Below, in pieces: positions 35,401 to 47,735 of a DNA stretch of 64,000 nucleotides. The first letter of the stretch is position 1. The number at the start of each line of letters is the position of its first letter. Under the pieces are notes generated by a model. It did no database searches, had not been told where the DNA came from, and saw only the letters and a list, made by a program, of their open reading frames with translations. The DNA lies in the NCBI RefSeq assembly GCF_932294415.1, contig NC_065544.1, positions 26,263,351 to 26,327,350 on the forward strand, read 5' to 3'. This DNA comes from Quercus robur. Lineage: Eukaryota; Streptophyta; Magnoliopsida; Fagales; Fagaceae. The position numbers and the translations under genes were made by a program.

Positions 35401-36838
35401 CTTTTAATATATTCTTATTCCCAACAATTGTTGGTATTAATTAGATAAATAAAATGACAAATTCCAACAAGTGTTGGAAGAATCTTATCAATAGAATGTT
35501 CACTATTTCAGCAATCATATGACAGTTTGCTTTTTTCCTAATATAAATTATTGAAGAAAAAGAGCTCTGAAGTATGTTCTAATGAGAAATAACAATTTTA
35601 TTTACTTCTTTCTAGATGAGCTAATCTCCACTCCTATCTATTGATGCAGTCAAATTGCAAAGAGCCTAACATTGAGCAGAAAGGCAATAGAGTTGTGGAA
35701 GTAATAGAGAAAAAGGAAGTGCCTGCAGCCAAATGTGTAAGATTTCTTATTATATTTACAATGAAGTTTATTGGTGGATTTTATGCAAATTTTGTGTGGA
35801 AAACCCAATCTTTTTGAGAAGGATATCAAAATGAGTATTTTGCAAGGGGAATTGTTCGTTGAATGTGTAAAATTGTTGGTTAATGATGTGAGTGGTTAGC
35901 GATCTTGGAAGCTGTCAGACTAGAAAATGGCATGACATTTTTGGTGCCTCACATTTTAACCAAGTTTAAAATACTATTGGATGGTCAGAATCATAATCTT
36001 GTTATAAATCTTGCCTCAAAAGGAATGGCATTTTTCCTGTCATAGGGTGTTATTGAGTTCCCATCATTATTTGCTTTTGAACTGTGCATGTTTATGTTTC
36101 AGTCTAGTTCTCTTTTTAGCAGTGAAATTCTCATGCTTTTCCCACAAATAAGGGTGGAAATGACAAAACAACAGTTTTCCTTCTAATTTATGTCTTCACT
36201 ACATTTTTCAGGTAGTTTCAGCAGAGCCTAACTCTGATCAAACTGAGAACAAAATATCAGCCAGTAAGGAGATTAAAGGACCAGCAGAGGCAGTTGCAGC
36301 GGCTAGAGAGCTTCCTGATTCACCCATACCGAAGGAAGTCCAAAAGGAGTGGACTTGTGATATATGTCAACTAACTACTCAAAGTGAGAAAAACTTAAAT
36401 TCACACCTTCAAGGAAAGAAACACCAGGCTGCTTATGAGGCATTCATAGCAAAGAACCAGCCAAATATGGTCCCAGCATCAACTGCAACGAAAACTGAGC
36501 AGCTGGTTGAGGTGCCAGAAAAGATTATATCAACCAATGGAGTACAGATAACTACTACAAATCATGAAGAAAAACAGAAATGCCAGACAAAGAGTGTTTT
36601 GGCTTCAATGACAAAGAAATCTGATCAGCTCACAAAAGAGGAGCCAGAAAGAGTTTCAAACAGTGGACCAGAACAGAAGAAAGAAGTTGTTAGTGTGAAA
36701 GAATCCACTTTCAGGTGCAACATTTGTAATATAAGCTGCACTGGAGAAAGAAACTTGGTTTCTCACTTTAATGGGAGGAAGCACTTGGCTCAGATTCAGT
36801 TACTCAGTGAACAATTTTTTGGTGGTGGACATGTCTGA
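32483..36838 (+). CDS. HVA22-domain protein with two C2H2 zinc fingers, copy D (looks whole)
   Basis: Seven coding exons with GT-AG ends: 32483-32541, 32653-32679, 32766-32888, 34451-34697, 35208-35282, 35650-35736 and 36212-36838, giving 414 residues. Exons 1-4 are the TB2/DP1/HVA22 domain (FFALGYPLYASIRAIEN, SLISLFENAF, FWPHMKLMIICWLVVPHF), which in relatives forms ER-membrane hairpins and bends tubules. Exons 5 and 6 are two charged, phase-0 linker exons (only one in copy B). Exon 7 has two fingers of C-x2-C-x12-H-x5-H type, CDIC...HLQGKKH and CNIC...HFNGRKH, like dsRNA-binding/U1 fingers. It is the most divergent of the copies and probably the oldest. It keeps Tyr in GYPLYAS where copies A-C have Cys. 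A Mutator-type MITE lies in its intron 3. Confidence 0.85.
33293..33672. mobile_element. Mutator-like MITE (380 bp), 9-bp TSD, long TIRs, in copy D intron 3
   Basis: The ends GGGCAAATTACAGCTTATCC and, on the minus strand, GGGCAAATTACAACTTACCC stay paired for about 55 bp. The perfect 9-bp duplication TTATTTAAA lies at 33284-33292 and 33673-33681. It is non-coding. Confidence 0.92.
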
Positions 36839-37450
36839 ACAATTTTTGTTGTTCATTTCTCTGACACAGAAACCATTGTGCTTGTTATGAACTTGAAGAT
36901 GTTAGCTTAAAATGAGTGTGTTTGTTTTACTCTTAAATTTTAGCTGATTGCATTCACTGAAGTTGAAATGTAGAACCCAACACCAATACTAGATTGTGAA
37001 ATTCAATGCAATAGAATTTTCTTGTGATTTATCTACAATTAGTTTAGTAGCCCCTTCATATGATGTACCATGATTATTTCTGTTGTTTTCCTTTATGTTT
37101 ACCTGAAAGTTTCTTGTAATTTTTTTTTTTTTTTTTTATAAAAAAATCCCTAAAAAGATAAATACAACCTATTGATTAATTTATGATGAAAATACTAATT
37201 ATACTCTAATTTTCTGTTAAATATTTCACTACATAGCATAATACTAACACCTATATCTAAATGTCATGGGAAATATGATATTATGTAAGAAAAATTCTAT
37301 TTTATAAAGTATGTTACAAACTTTTTAACACTTGAAATTTAACATCTCAATAATTTTAGGGTCAATTGGAAAAAGCAAAAAAAAGCCCTAAAATATTATA
37401 TATTTTTTTTCCCTTAAGAATAAAATTGGGATAATTGTTTCATCCATCAT
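36839..37450. other. 3' UTR of copy D and AT-rich spacer
   Basis: The first 200-250 bp is the likely 3' UTR. A T-run sits at 37122-37138. Nothing else is recognised before the retroelement. Confidence 0.5.
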
Positions 37451-37900
37451 AATTATAACAAGAAGTGAAAGCGGAAGCAGAAGAAAAGTAAGTGGATCGT
37501 TGAAGAAAGGGGGTCGCTGAAGGCCGCTTGAAGGTCATCGGAGAAGGAAGTGGTGAAGATAAAAGAGAAAAGAGAAGTTTTTTAGAGTTCTAACGAAATA
37601 ATAATGGAGAAGGGGCCTAAAATAGGGTCTATGGTCTCCCTTATATAGGAAAAGTGAGCGAGAGGAAGGGACAGATGAGACCCTTCCTTTCCTGCCCATT
37701 TTCCGTTTTCCAAAGGGCCCATTAGGCCATCCATTTAGCAACACACATTGATGATCGTGGGGCGAGAAGTATAGGCGTGTCTGCAGCATTTATTGCCTAA
37801 TGCTGCCACTGTTCATAAATGCCAGTTAATGATTGCCGCATTTTTCTCGAACCGCGATCCCCACGTTAGTTATGATGACCTGGAGATCGTGGGGGGCTAT
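37451..37900 (+). repeat. Extra copy of the element's 3' internal end, before the left LTR
   Basis: Matches 50059-50487 (GGTCTCCCTTATATAGGAAA, CTGCCACTGTTCATAAAT, TTATGATGACC) up to the LTR edge. A normal single insertion has no internal sequence outside its LTRs. Confidence 0.85.
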
Positions 37901-38695
37901 TGTGGGGAGTGGAACAGTCACTACTCGGGCCTTAAACCCAAGAAGTAATTAGGCCACGGGGAAAGAATTGGGCCTGGCCTATGTATTGAAAGGAAGGCTC
38001 AATGGGTAATAAACCATGAAAGGAGGAAAGCCAGGTCATCTCAAGTATTAAGGAAAAGATGAGTGACATAGGAAATTAGTTCCCGTGGAAAAGGTAAGGT
38101 GCCAACTTATCCGAGGTATGGTGCACAAATGATCCACGTGTGATTTCTAGGAGATTCTTAGAACCACGGGAAACTTCTGGAACATGCAATAAGGTTGAAG
38201 ATTTTTGCCTTCGCATTAATGATGGGGTTCTTACCTAACCTTTGCCACATTAAATACAAGTAAGATTGCCTGAACAGTACAAACAACCCCCAAAAATCAG
38301 AGTTCCAAGATAAAGGTGGGGAGGAAACCGATAAAGTTAAGAAAAATATCCCTAAGACTTTAGCAGGTAACAAAACAGCTGTAGTGATAAGAGCAAGGAT
38401 TGAAGCTATAAAAGGGAGAGGAAAGGCAAAAGGCAAAGGATCCAAAAATGGGGGAAGGGAACATTTAAAAGAAAAATGAGTCAGAGAAAGTAAGGGTAAC
38501 ACCTCGAGAACCTAGGAGTTATTTATTATAATATCTAGGTTGAAATTGTAGTATTTGAGGTAAAAGAAATTAATTGCTTGAGATTCCCATTGTGGAGTGT
38601 TTATCCATTGTTGTTTACTTATATGTTGTTTGTTTGAATAATTTGAGTGTGAATCTATGAAGAACTCCACGAGGGCCAATTTTTGTGGCCCTACA
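37901..38695 (+). repeat. Left LTR of the Tat-lineage element (795 bp)
   Basis: Starts TGTGGGGAGTGGAACAG after a G-rich tract and ends CCCTACA, followed at once by a primer-binding-site-like sequence. It pairs with 50488-51290. Confidence 0.88.
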
Positions 38696-38696
38696 A

Positions 38697-38715
38697 TTGG
38701 CGTCGTTTATGGGAA
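38697..38715 (+). other. Primer binding site
   Basis: TTGGCGTCGTTTATGGGAA right after the LTR, a form common in plant Ty3/gypsy elements (TTGGCGCCGT...GGGAA). The tRNA was not assigned. Confidence 0.65.
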
Positions 38716-38949
38716 ATCACTCTACTAAGCAGGAGACTCGAGAGTTGGTTTGTTTTAGACTCTGGCAAACCGATCACGGAGTGGTCCTGCTCATCTAAAG
38801 CGACCTAGCATTTCAAAAGAATCTATTCATGTGGATTGACGTGTAAGATCTAAAGTTCATAAGGAGACTCAACAACAACCTAGCCCACCTCTGCAAGGAG
38901 AAGGGACTGCTACCAATACAGAAGGTCCGTCCTACTATATTAAGGATAG

Positions 38950-40110
38950 GGAGGTGGAACGGTTGAAGGAGCAGGTGGCGATGCTGCAGAGGAACACTAA
39001 GAAGGATAAAGAGTTACTCCGTCATAAAGACAAAAAGCTTCATCATCGGAGAGGACCAAGCCCAGCACCCAGTCACTCCCGAGCAGATGAACGCATGCTG
39101 GACGATAGGAATAGGAAGCGAGATAGGAGATCACCCCCTCCCCATGGAAAGCGAAAGTAGTCTCCACACAGGGAGAGGACAGTCTCTCCACCTCACCACA
39201 AGAATAGAAGGTAAGAGCAAGATAGGGAGAAGCATAAAGGACCAATTCCTCAATGCTCGTCAGCCCCTCATTCTCGAGTCCCCGTAGTGCCACAGGTTTC
39301 CAATGATGATGCCATGGGTAAGGCTCTACATCAGATATCTTAGTCCCCCTTCTCAAAAGATATTGAGAAAACTGATTTACTGCGAAGATTCACAAGGCCA
39401 ACTTTCACTATTTATGATGACAAAACGGATCTCGTGGAACATATTAGTCATTATAACCAAAGCATGGCCATATATTCTAAAAATGAGGCTCTGATGTGTA
39501 AAAATTTTCCATCAAGCTTGGGGCTAATAGCTATGAGATGGTTCGATGGGCTGGAAAAATGGGCTATCTGAGGATATGACGAGCTAATCAGAGCATTCGG
39601 GGCGAGATTTGTGACGTGCAATAGGACCCTGAAGCCTTTCGCCTCACTCCTCTCATTGGCGATGAAAGAAGGCGAAACCCTCAGAGCTTATTCGGATCGT
39701 TACTGGGAATTATACAACGAGATCGGGGAGATAATGGGGGAATTGCTGCAAGTACCTTCAAGGTGAGACTCCCCATTGATTCCGACTTAAAGGCTTCTCT
39801 AGCTTTGAAGCCAGTCATGAATATGAATAAATTAATGGAACGGGTAGAGGAGTATAAAAGGTTAGAAGATAATCAGTTGCAAGATAAGGCCAAAGCAAAA
39901 GCACCCATCATAGAGAAGAAAGAGGTTAAGGTAGATCAAGTTCCCCGACCTCAAAGGAACTTTTTCTCTCAGGCTCAAAAGATGAGGCCCGAAATGGTTA
40001 GTTCGTTGTACAAAGAGCCTGTATACCGGATTGTGGAAAAAATAAAGAATGAGTCATACTTCCACTGGCCGAACAAGATGAGTGGGGATGTTACGAGAAG
40101 AAACTAGAGC
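38950..40110 (+). mobile_element. gag region of the Tat-lineage element (fossil)
   Basis: Charged N-terminal part (KDKELLRHKDKK, RRGPSPAPSHSRADER) followed by motifs of the retrotransposon gag family (FTIYDDKTD, MRWFDGLE, YWELYNEI). Broken. Confidence 0.75.
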
Positions 40111-40399
40111 CTTTACTGTTCATATCATCGGGACCGTAGACATACAACTAAGGATTGTCAAACCTTAAAGGACCACTTGCACCAGCTTGAAAAGGCAGGT
40201 TATTTGGGAGAATTCTTAGTACGAGAAGATTCTTGTCCGCAAGACCTGAAAAAGGCAACCACTTCAAGAACTTCGACACTAGCTCGGGGGCTCATAAGGG
40301 TAATACATGCGGTTAGGAAGCAAGTGGAGACTATGAAAACTCCACCGAGGATATTGACCGTGAACTCAGCTTCTGACTCAAAATTGGAAGGCCCCACAC

Positions 40400-40780
40400 A
40401 TAAAAAGAGACGTTGGGAAGACGAATGCATTGGCTTTATGGGAAAAGACCTTATGGATATTGTTCAGCCCCATGAAGATGCACTAGTAGTTACACTACGG
40501 ATTGGAGGCTTTGATGTAAAAAGAGTTATGATAGATCAAGAAAATGGGGCAAAGATAATGTACCCTGACCTATATGAAGGATTAGGACTTATCCCCGAGG
40601 ATTTGACAGAGTATAATAGCCCTTTGTTGGCCTTTGAAGGAAGTATCGTTCTGCCAGTTGGACAGGTGACTCTTCCCGTGGGGTGGAAGGAAGGAAGGAA
40701 ATGGTCCACTTTATAGTAGTACACTCCTACTCTCCTTATACAGCAATTCTTGGACGTCCTTGGATCCACTCCATTGGTGC
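40400..40780 (+). mobile_element. Protease region (fossil)
   Basis: ALVVTLRIGGFDVKRVMID, then YPDLYEGLGL and YTAILGRPWI match the retropepsin-like stretch of plant Ty3/gypsy elements. Confidence 0.7.
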
Positions 40781-41019
40781 AGTTCCTTCTTCTTTGCATC
40801 AGAAGGTAAAATTCACAACCGAGCAAGGCATTGCAGAAATACGTAGAAACCAGAGTGTGGCATGGAGATGCTAGATAGCTGTCATAGGGCACAAGAACGA
40901 GGGAAAGCCTAAACCGAAAAATCCCTTGTAGTAGCTACAGTCTCCACCCAAGGACACATGTGAGCGATTGGAGAAAATACACATTGACCTTAGGGATAAG
41001 TACTTCTAGGTAGGAGCTA

Positions 41020-41850
41020 ACCTTCCTATCTTGGAAAAAGTAGAGTTAATTTTGTTTTTAGTAAGCAATCTAGATGTATTTGCGTGGAGTCCGTATGAAG
41101 CCCCTAGAGTAGATCCAAAGTTTATTTGTCATTGACTTAACATACACCCTCTATGCCCGCTAAAGAAACAAAAACCTTGTAGGTCATCGAATATACACAC
41201 CAAGGTGGTGAAGGAAGAGGTGGAAAAGCCCAAAGAAGCTGGGGCCATCAAGGAGGTTTATTATCCCGAGTGGTTAGTTAATATGGTTGTGGTAAAAAAG
41301 AAGAATGGAAAATAGAGAGTATATGTAGACTTCATGAATCTAAACAAGGCATGTCCAAAGGATCCCTTTCCAATGCCTAAGATAGACCAACTTGTTGATG
41401 CAACATATGGGCACCCTAGGATGAGTTTTCTTGATACTTTCCAAGGATACCATCAGATAGCTTTGGCCCTTGAGGACTAAGAGAAAACTTCTTTCATTAC
41501 ACCTACAGGTAATTTCATTACAAAGTCATGCCATTTGGGCTAAAGAACGCAAGATCCACCTATCAAAGAATGGTTACCAAGATGTTCAAAAAGCAGTTGG
41601 GCAAAAACATGGAGGCATACATTGATGACATGGTAGTGAAGAGTAAGGCCACGGAGGATCCACCTCATTGATCTCGCGGAGACCTTTGAAACATTACGAA
41701 AGCACCATTTGAAGTTGAATGCCTCAAAGTGTGCCTTTGGGGTTAGCTTAGGGAAGTTTCTGGGCAATCTGGTGACTCACCGAGGTATAAAAGTTAATCC
41801 AAATCAAATTTTAGCATTGTAGAGTTTGAAGTCTCCTAAGAACGCTAAAG
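41020..41850 (+). mobile_element. Reverse transcriptase region (fossil)
   Basis: Motifs YVDFMNLNKACPKDPFPMP, SFLDTFQGYHQI and YIDDMVVKSK, in family order. Broken. Confidence 0.88.
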
Positions 41851-42049
41851 AGGACCAGGGACTTACTAGGATGATTGCAGCTCTTAATCGATTCATTTCA
41901 CGGTCTACAGATAGGTGTCGACCTTTCTTCCAACTGCTGAAGAAGTGGAAGGCTTTCAGTGGATGGATGAGTGCCAGCAAGCATTCGATGAGCTGAAGTT
42001 GTATTTATCTCGGGCTCCTGTCTTGTTAAGGCCAGTACCTAGAGAAATG

Positions 42050-42365
42050 TTGTATATGTATTTAGCTGTGATTGATCATGCGGTGAGTGCTGTCTCGTTA
42101 AATTTGGATCAAGGAGTTTAGAAGCCAATCTTTTATGTCAGCAAGACTCTTGTAGAAGCAGAAACATGTTATCTCCCTTTGGAAAAAGCTGCGCTTGCAA
42201 TAATTCATGTCGTACGAAGATTGCCTCACTATTTTCAAGCCTATACAGTATTTGTGCAAACTGAGCACCCCTTGCAGGCATTGCTCAAGAGGTCAAATTT
42301 TACAGGAATGATAGCCAAGTGGAGGGCCTTTTTGGGAGCTTTTGATATTCAGTATAGGCCTTGAA
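42050..42365 (+). mobile_element. First RNase H region (fossil)
   Basis: KPIFYVSKTL, YLPLEKAALAIIHVVRRLPHYF and MIAKWRAFLGAFDIQY follow the reverse transcriptase, as in all Ty3/gypsy elements. Confidence 0.8.
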
Positions 42366-42479
42366 CTTCCATCAAAGGGCAAGTTTTAGTAGATTTCGTT
42401 GCCGAATTCACTCTCGAGCAAGCTAAAGTTTTGAAAATAGAGGAAAGCAGGACAATGGAAGCTCGGGAAGAAATATGGC

Positions 42480-43050
42480 AGGTGTATATGGATGGAGCAT
42501 CAAATTGCCGAGGAGTAGGGGTTGGAATTATACTCATCTCTCCGGAAGGAGTCTAAGTGGAAAAATCATTCAGATTGGGTTTTCCTGCATCAAATAATGA
42601 AGCAAAGTATGAAGCTCTCCTCGTGGGGCTTAAAATGTCAAGACAAGTAGGGGCGGAAATAGTACAGTTGCACTGTGATTCACAGCTGGTTGTTAGTCAA
42701 ATTATGGGCGAGTTCAAAGCTAAGGATCAGAAAATGATAAGCTACTTAAAGGAGGTCGGGATACTAAAGTATCAATTCAAGAAGGTAGAGATCTCACATA
42801 TCTCTAGGGGCAGCAATAGTCATGTCGACTCTCTGGCTACTCTAGCTTCTTTAATGGCAGATCCCCTTGCAAGGATTGTGTCAGTTGAACTTTTACCTTT
42901 TTCCAGCCTAACTCTTTTCGACAATGGCTTAGTCTTAAGCATACATCCATCCGCAAGCTGGATGGATCCTATTGTAGCTTATCTCCGAAATGGTATTTTG
43001 CCCGAGAATAAGAAAGAGTCCAAGCAGATCAAATGTAAGTCTCCACGGTA
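42480..43050 (+). mobile_element. Second (archaeal-type) RNase H region (fossil)
   Basis: VYMDGASNCRGVGVGI, NNEAKYEALLVGLKM, LHCDSQLVVSQI and SHVDSLATLAS are the four acidic-motif blocks of the extra RNase H that defines the Tat lineage. Confidence 0.85.
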
Positions 43051-43057
43051 TTGGGTC

Positions 43058-43070
43058 TGTAACATCCCGT

Positions 43071-43127
<57 letters not shown>

Positions 43128-45423
43128 AGGTAAGTCAGAATTTTTGTGGACCAAATGTGCCCCCACCTAACCCCACTACCCATCACACAATCCACTCCCT
43201 CTTTTCTCTCTTTGGCCGGTCACTCCCACTCTTGTTCTCCTTTTCTTTTTCTTTTTCAGTCAACACAACACACATACACACACTCCTCTCCCTCACCCTC
43301 CCACCGGTACATTCCTCATCATCACCCCTACCATTTTTTCCAGCAAAATCACTAGAAAATCCTCAAGAACATCACATCTTCACACAAGTTAATTGAGGTA
43401 GAATTTTTAATCTCTTTTGATTAGTATTATGTTCTTGTTTGAGGTTATTTTACCCAAGCTTTAATATTGATTTTCATGTGATTTAAGAGCTTTGGAAATG
43501 ATATTCATGTGTTATACATATGGGTTTTGGTCTTGGTAGATGTATTTGATGAGTGTGTTCATGATTTTTACAATGTTGGGTATCTAAGGCTTGTTATGGT
43601 GAAAATTTAGGGGTTTTGAGGTATATTTTGTGAAATAAATTGTGAATATAATTTTATGGTTTATTTGGAGCTAGTTTAAGATCTAAATTGTTTGTTTGAA
43701 AGGATATTGTGATTTTGGTGTCATGGGTCTCTTGATGATGTTGTGAAAACCATGTGGAAACTATTTATAAATTATTGAGGTTTTGATGTTAGAAATAATA
43801 CCTTGTATGATTCATAAGTATAATGGGAGTCTATGTCTTGTAAAGTAATTGGTTGAGAAACGTTGGAGATGGAAAATATTATTTGTGAGGCTAAATCTAG
43901 GCTTGCCTAATTTAGTGCTTATTTGGCAATTCCTAATATGTAGCTAGATACAATTTCAAGCTTTGTGCTCATTGTGATAGATTTGCTTGACATTGTTTAG
44001 GTTCTAGCTAATCTCCCCTTGGAGCTTGGAGAATTAGGATTTTGCGGTTGCTAGGTAAGTAGTTTTTTAATGGGTATTTTTGAAAAATAACCATATCTTA
44101 TAAATATTGTTTTTGGGTCAAACACATTTTGGAAAATTAATGGTGGAACTATGTTTTTCTAAAAGGTGTTGTGTTATGACCCTACTATATATATGATTAT
44201 ATATGAAAATGCATATTCTTATTGCATATGGGGGATTTGCATGATTTGTTAGCAAAGAAAAGACTAGCATCTTTGATTAAATTCTAGAAAATGCGTATTA
44301 TGGATTTATTGCATTATTTGCAAAAATATAAAGATGCTTTATCTTGGCCTATGTTATTTGGGAAGTTAATGCAAAATCTCTTTGGCAAGAAATAAGTTGA
44401 AGGCATTGGGAACCTTGTGAATATCTTGGGCATTCAAATGTTTTATGAAACTACTTAGAAGTGAAATTATGTATTTTGAATTAAAGTTATGTGAGTTCTT
44501 TATGTTCTACCCTTGTGCTGTGAAATGTGATTACTCGGTGATTACCTAGCTAGATACTATAGTCTGTGTGACATTAGTATCTTAGCACCCGTCTTTGTGA
44601 TGGTTATTAGTTCCGGCTTTGTGTCGGCAGTTTAGTTCCGGCTTTGTGTCGGCAATGAGTTCCGACTTTGTGTCGGCGATTATCATGTGGCCTTGGGTTA
44701 GATTTTCTGGTTTGGAACGGTGTTGTTATTGCTCACAGTATAGTAAGTAGTTTCATGTTGAGATCTTTTGAGGAATATATAGTATGTAATCTCATGAGAA
44801 CATTTTGAAAAGCTTTGTGCTGTGTCAATTTATTCATTCTTGTCATATTATTTTTGGGAAATGGTTTTGTAGAAACTATTTGGAAACTCCCGAATTAAAA
44901 GCATGATTTGTAAATTGTTACCATCATGAAACTTGCATTTCCCCCACCCCCTTTAATTATGCTACTTACTGGGTTTTGTCTCATTCCATTATTTTTATAA
45001 CTTTTCAGAGTAGGCAACAATCTTTTGAGACAGCTTTTTGGTGGCTAATAATAGTTAGACTAACTACTGATGGAGGCTGAATTTTTGTGTAATGGATATA
45101 TTAAATGGTGTATATCTTAGACTAGGCTTGACTCATTCTTTTGTATATTATAGTGGTTATGACTGTATTTCCACTGTTGGGACAAGCTGTTGTTATGTAA
45201 TTGTTGTTTTCAGACCTCTATTCTTTTGTGGCCTATGGTCCTTGTAATTAATGCTTAGAGCTCTGACTTACTCTGAAAGTATATTCTATGGGATGATTAT
45301 GATAATTCTTGTTGTTGGCACTTGATAATAATTATGTGGATTGAATTGCCAAAAAGGAAAAATTTACAGGTACTTGAGACGTCTCTTTCATGTTTTGGAC
45401 CCTTTGGGATTTGGGGCGTGACA
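43058..45423. mobile_element. Nested solo LTR (2366 bp) of another LTR element, 5-bp TSD
   Basis: Begins TGTAACATCCCG and ends GGGGCGTGACA (TG...CA, complementary ends). It is flanked by the perfect 5-bp duplication GGGTC at 43053-43057 and 45424-45428. There is no coding sequence inside, so it is a lone LTR. Length and ends resemble the long LTRs of Tekay/Del chromoviruses, but the family is inferred. It has a run of about 45 T near its start and three ~25-bp repeats at 44608-44680. Confidence 0.82.
44608..44680 (+). repeat. Three ~25-bp tandem repeats in the solo LTR
   Basis: TTAGTTCCGGCTTTGTGTCG recurs three times with small changes. Confidence 0.85.
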
Positions 45424-45476
45424 GGGTCTCCGAATAAGGGAAATTATATAAGAGATCATATTCAGGGCCCTATCTA

Positions 45477-46560
45477 TTGTGCGTACATCCCGAGGCAATT
45501 GAAACACTTTTGAAAGAGTTGCACGAAGGAATATGTGGAAGTCATACGGGAGGCAGGTCGTTGGCGCACCAAGCCCTTACTCAAGGTATTGGTGGCCGAA
45601 CATGTAGAAACAAGCATTGGAGTACTCTAGAAAATTCAATTAATGCCAAAGGTTTGCTTTAAGCATTCATCAACCTAGGGGTCCTCTCAACCCTATATCC
45701 AGTCCGTGGCCCTTTGCCTAGTGGGGGCTAGACATAGTGGGACCTTTCTCGAAGGCCATAAGAAGTAAAAGATGGCTCCTGGTGGGGACAGATTATTTCA
45801 CCAAGTGGGTGGAAGTCGAGCCCCTCGCTAATATCCGTGATATGGATGTCAAGAGATTTGTATGGAAAAATATTGTGACTCAATTTGGTGAGCCAAAAAT
45901 TCTAATATCAAATAATGGGTTGCAATTTGATAACAAGGCTTTTTCGCGATACTGCTCAGAATTGGGAATTGTCAACAAGTATTCTACTCCCTTTTATCCA
46001 CAAAGCAATGGTTAGGCAGAGGCGGCCAACAAGTCCATTATAAATGGCCTGAAAAAGAGGCTAGATGATTCAAAGGGTCGATGGGTGGAAAAGCTTCTGA
46101 GTGTGCTTTGGGCATACCGGACCACTCCACGGCGCTCCATGGGAGAGACTTCTTTCTTAATGACATATGGTGCAGAAGCGGTAATACCCGTGGAAACTAG
46201 GCTCCCTACTTTTCGGACTGGCGTGTTCGAAATGGGAGAAAATGATCAATTGATTTGCAAGCATCTGGATCTGATAGAAGAAGGCCGTGATGTGGCTTCG
46301 GTAAGGCTAGTTAACTATCAACAAAGGATCTGCTGAGGATACAACAAGGGAATCAAAAATAGGGAGTTCATTCCAAGAGATTTGATGTTGATTTTGGGAA
46401 ATACCCGAGACCCAGCTATGGGAAAGCTAGGCCTGACTTGGGAAGGGCCTTATAAGGTCACATCCATTGCTGGGGTTGGAGCTTATCGGCGAGAATACTT
46501 GGATGAAAGACTTGTAGCTAGGCCATGGAATGTATTTAATTTAAAGAAGTATTACTTTTG
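45477..46560 (+). mobile_element. Integrase region (fossil)
   Basis: LKELHEGICGSHTGGRSLAH (zinc-binding part), TDYFTKWVEVEPLA, YSTPFYPQSNG and LLSVLWAYRTTPR are in family order. Broken. The coding region resumes here after the nested LTR. Confidence 0.85.
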
Positions 46561-46675
46561 ATTGTCATATTGAAAATATGCACTATTTACACTTCTGTTT
46601 TATCTAAGTTTAGTAAATAATAATAAGTCCTATAAAGGCCCACTTCGAGATGCCGAAATAGTAGGGGAAATCAAT

Positions 46676-47230
46676 CCCGAGGTACTAGACCCTGTCTTTG
46701 CCTTGGGTAAGTTTTAAGCTAAGTTTTCTGCCTTAGTCTAACTTCAGAGTCACTAATAGGAAATAAAATTGAAACTTCACAAAAATAAATCTCGAGGTAC
46801 TAGACCCTGCCTTTGCCTCAGGTAAGTTTTAAGCTGAGTTCTCTACCTTAACCTAACTTCAGGGTCACAAATAGAAAACGAAATTAAAACTTTATTGAAA
46901 GTGAACCCCGTGGTACTAGACCCTATCTTTACCTCGGGTGGGTTTTAAGCTGAATTCTCTGCCTTAGCCTAACTTCAGGGTCACTAACAGAAAACGAAAT
47001 TAAAACTTTATTGAAAGTGAAACCCGTGGTACTAGACCCTGTCTTTGCCTCGGATGGGTTTTAAGCTAAGTTCTCTACCTTAGCCTAACTTCCGGGTCAC
47101 TAACAGAAAATGAAATTAAAACTTTATTGAAAGTAAGCCTCGAGGTACTAGACCTTGTCTTTGCCTCAAGTGAGTTGCGAACTGAGTTTTCTACCTTAGT
47201 ATGATTCCATAGTCATTAACAGAAAGCTAG
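46676..47230 (+). repeat. Five 116-bp tandem repeats in the 3' region of the element
   Basis: GGTACTAGACC begins at 46681, 46796, 46912, 47028 and 47144 (spacing 115-116 bp). The last unit is the most diverged. Tandem repeats in the 3' UTR are known for Tat-lineage elements. Confidence 0.92.
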
Positions 47231-47735
47231 GTAATATAAGAAGAAAAAAAAGCTCTGTGGTAATGAACTTCATCTTTGTAATGAATGGGATTCAAACTGT
47301 TACTTTATTTAGTTTGTACATATGGACACTAGTGAAAGGCATGGATGAGACTTGATAGTGTGTAAGGGATGAGTTCCACAGAGTAAGTATCCTGGGTAAG
47401 TGATTAGCTAAGATTATTGCTTTAAGTCTGATCTAATAGTCAACTATTAGATATTATCAAAACTTAGCAAATTATTAATATAACTGAAAGCTAATAGCAT
47501 TTCTCCCGTGAGAAAAACCATGAAAAATAATCACCATGTGTCTAAGAAACTCGGGAGATAGAAGTATGAAGCATAATTAGATGCAAAAACTTAGAAATAC
47601 TTTCATAGATAAAAGTTTCAAACATTAATAATAATAATAATAATAACCCATAAGAAGTAATTAAGTACAAAATAAGAGCCCCTAAACTGGGCAAACTACA
47701 AAGTTGTATCTAAAGCAACATAAGTTAGAAGGAAA

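Noticed and set aside
37452-37456. ATTAT on both sides of the whole gypsy structure (37452-37456 and 51291-51295) as a target duplication
   Set aside because: The homology to the 3' internal region seems to start at or before these bases, the DNA is AT-rich, and the left side is not an LTR edge. Chance is likely.
43146-43396. Pro/Ser/His-rich reading frames
   Set aside because: They lie in the CT/CA-rich part of the solo LTR, without conservation or a start context.
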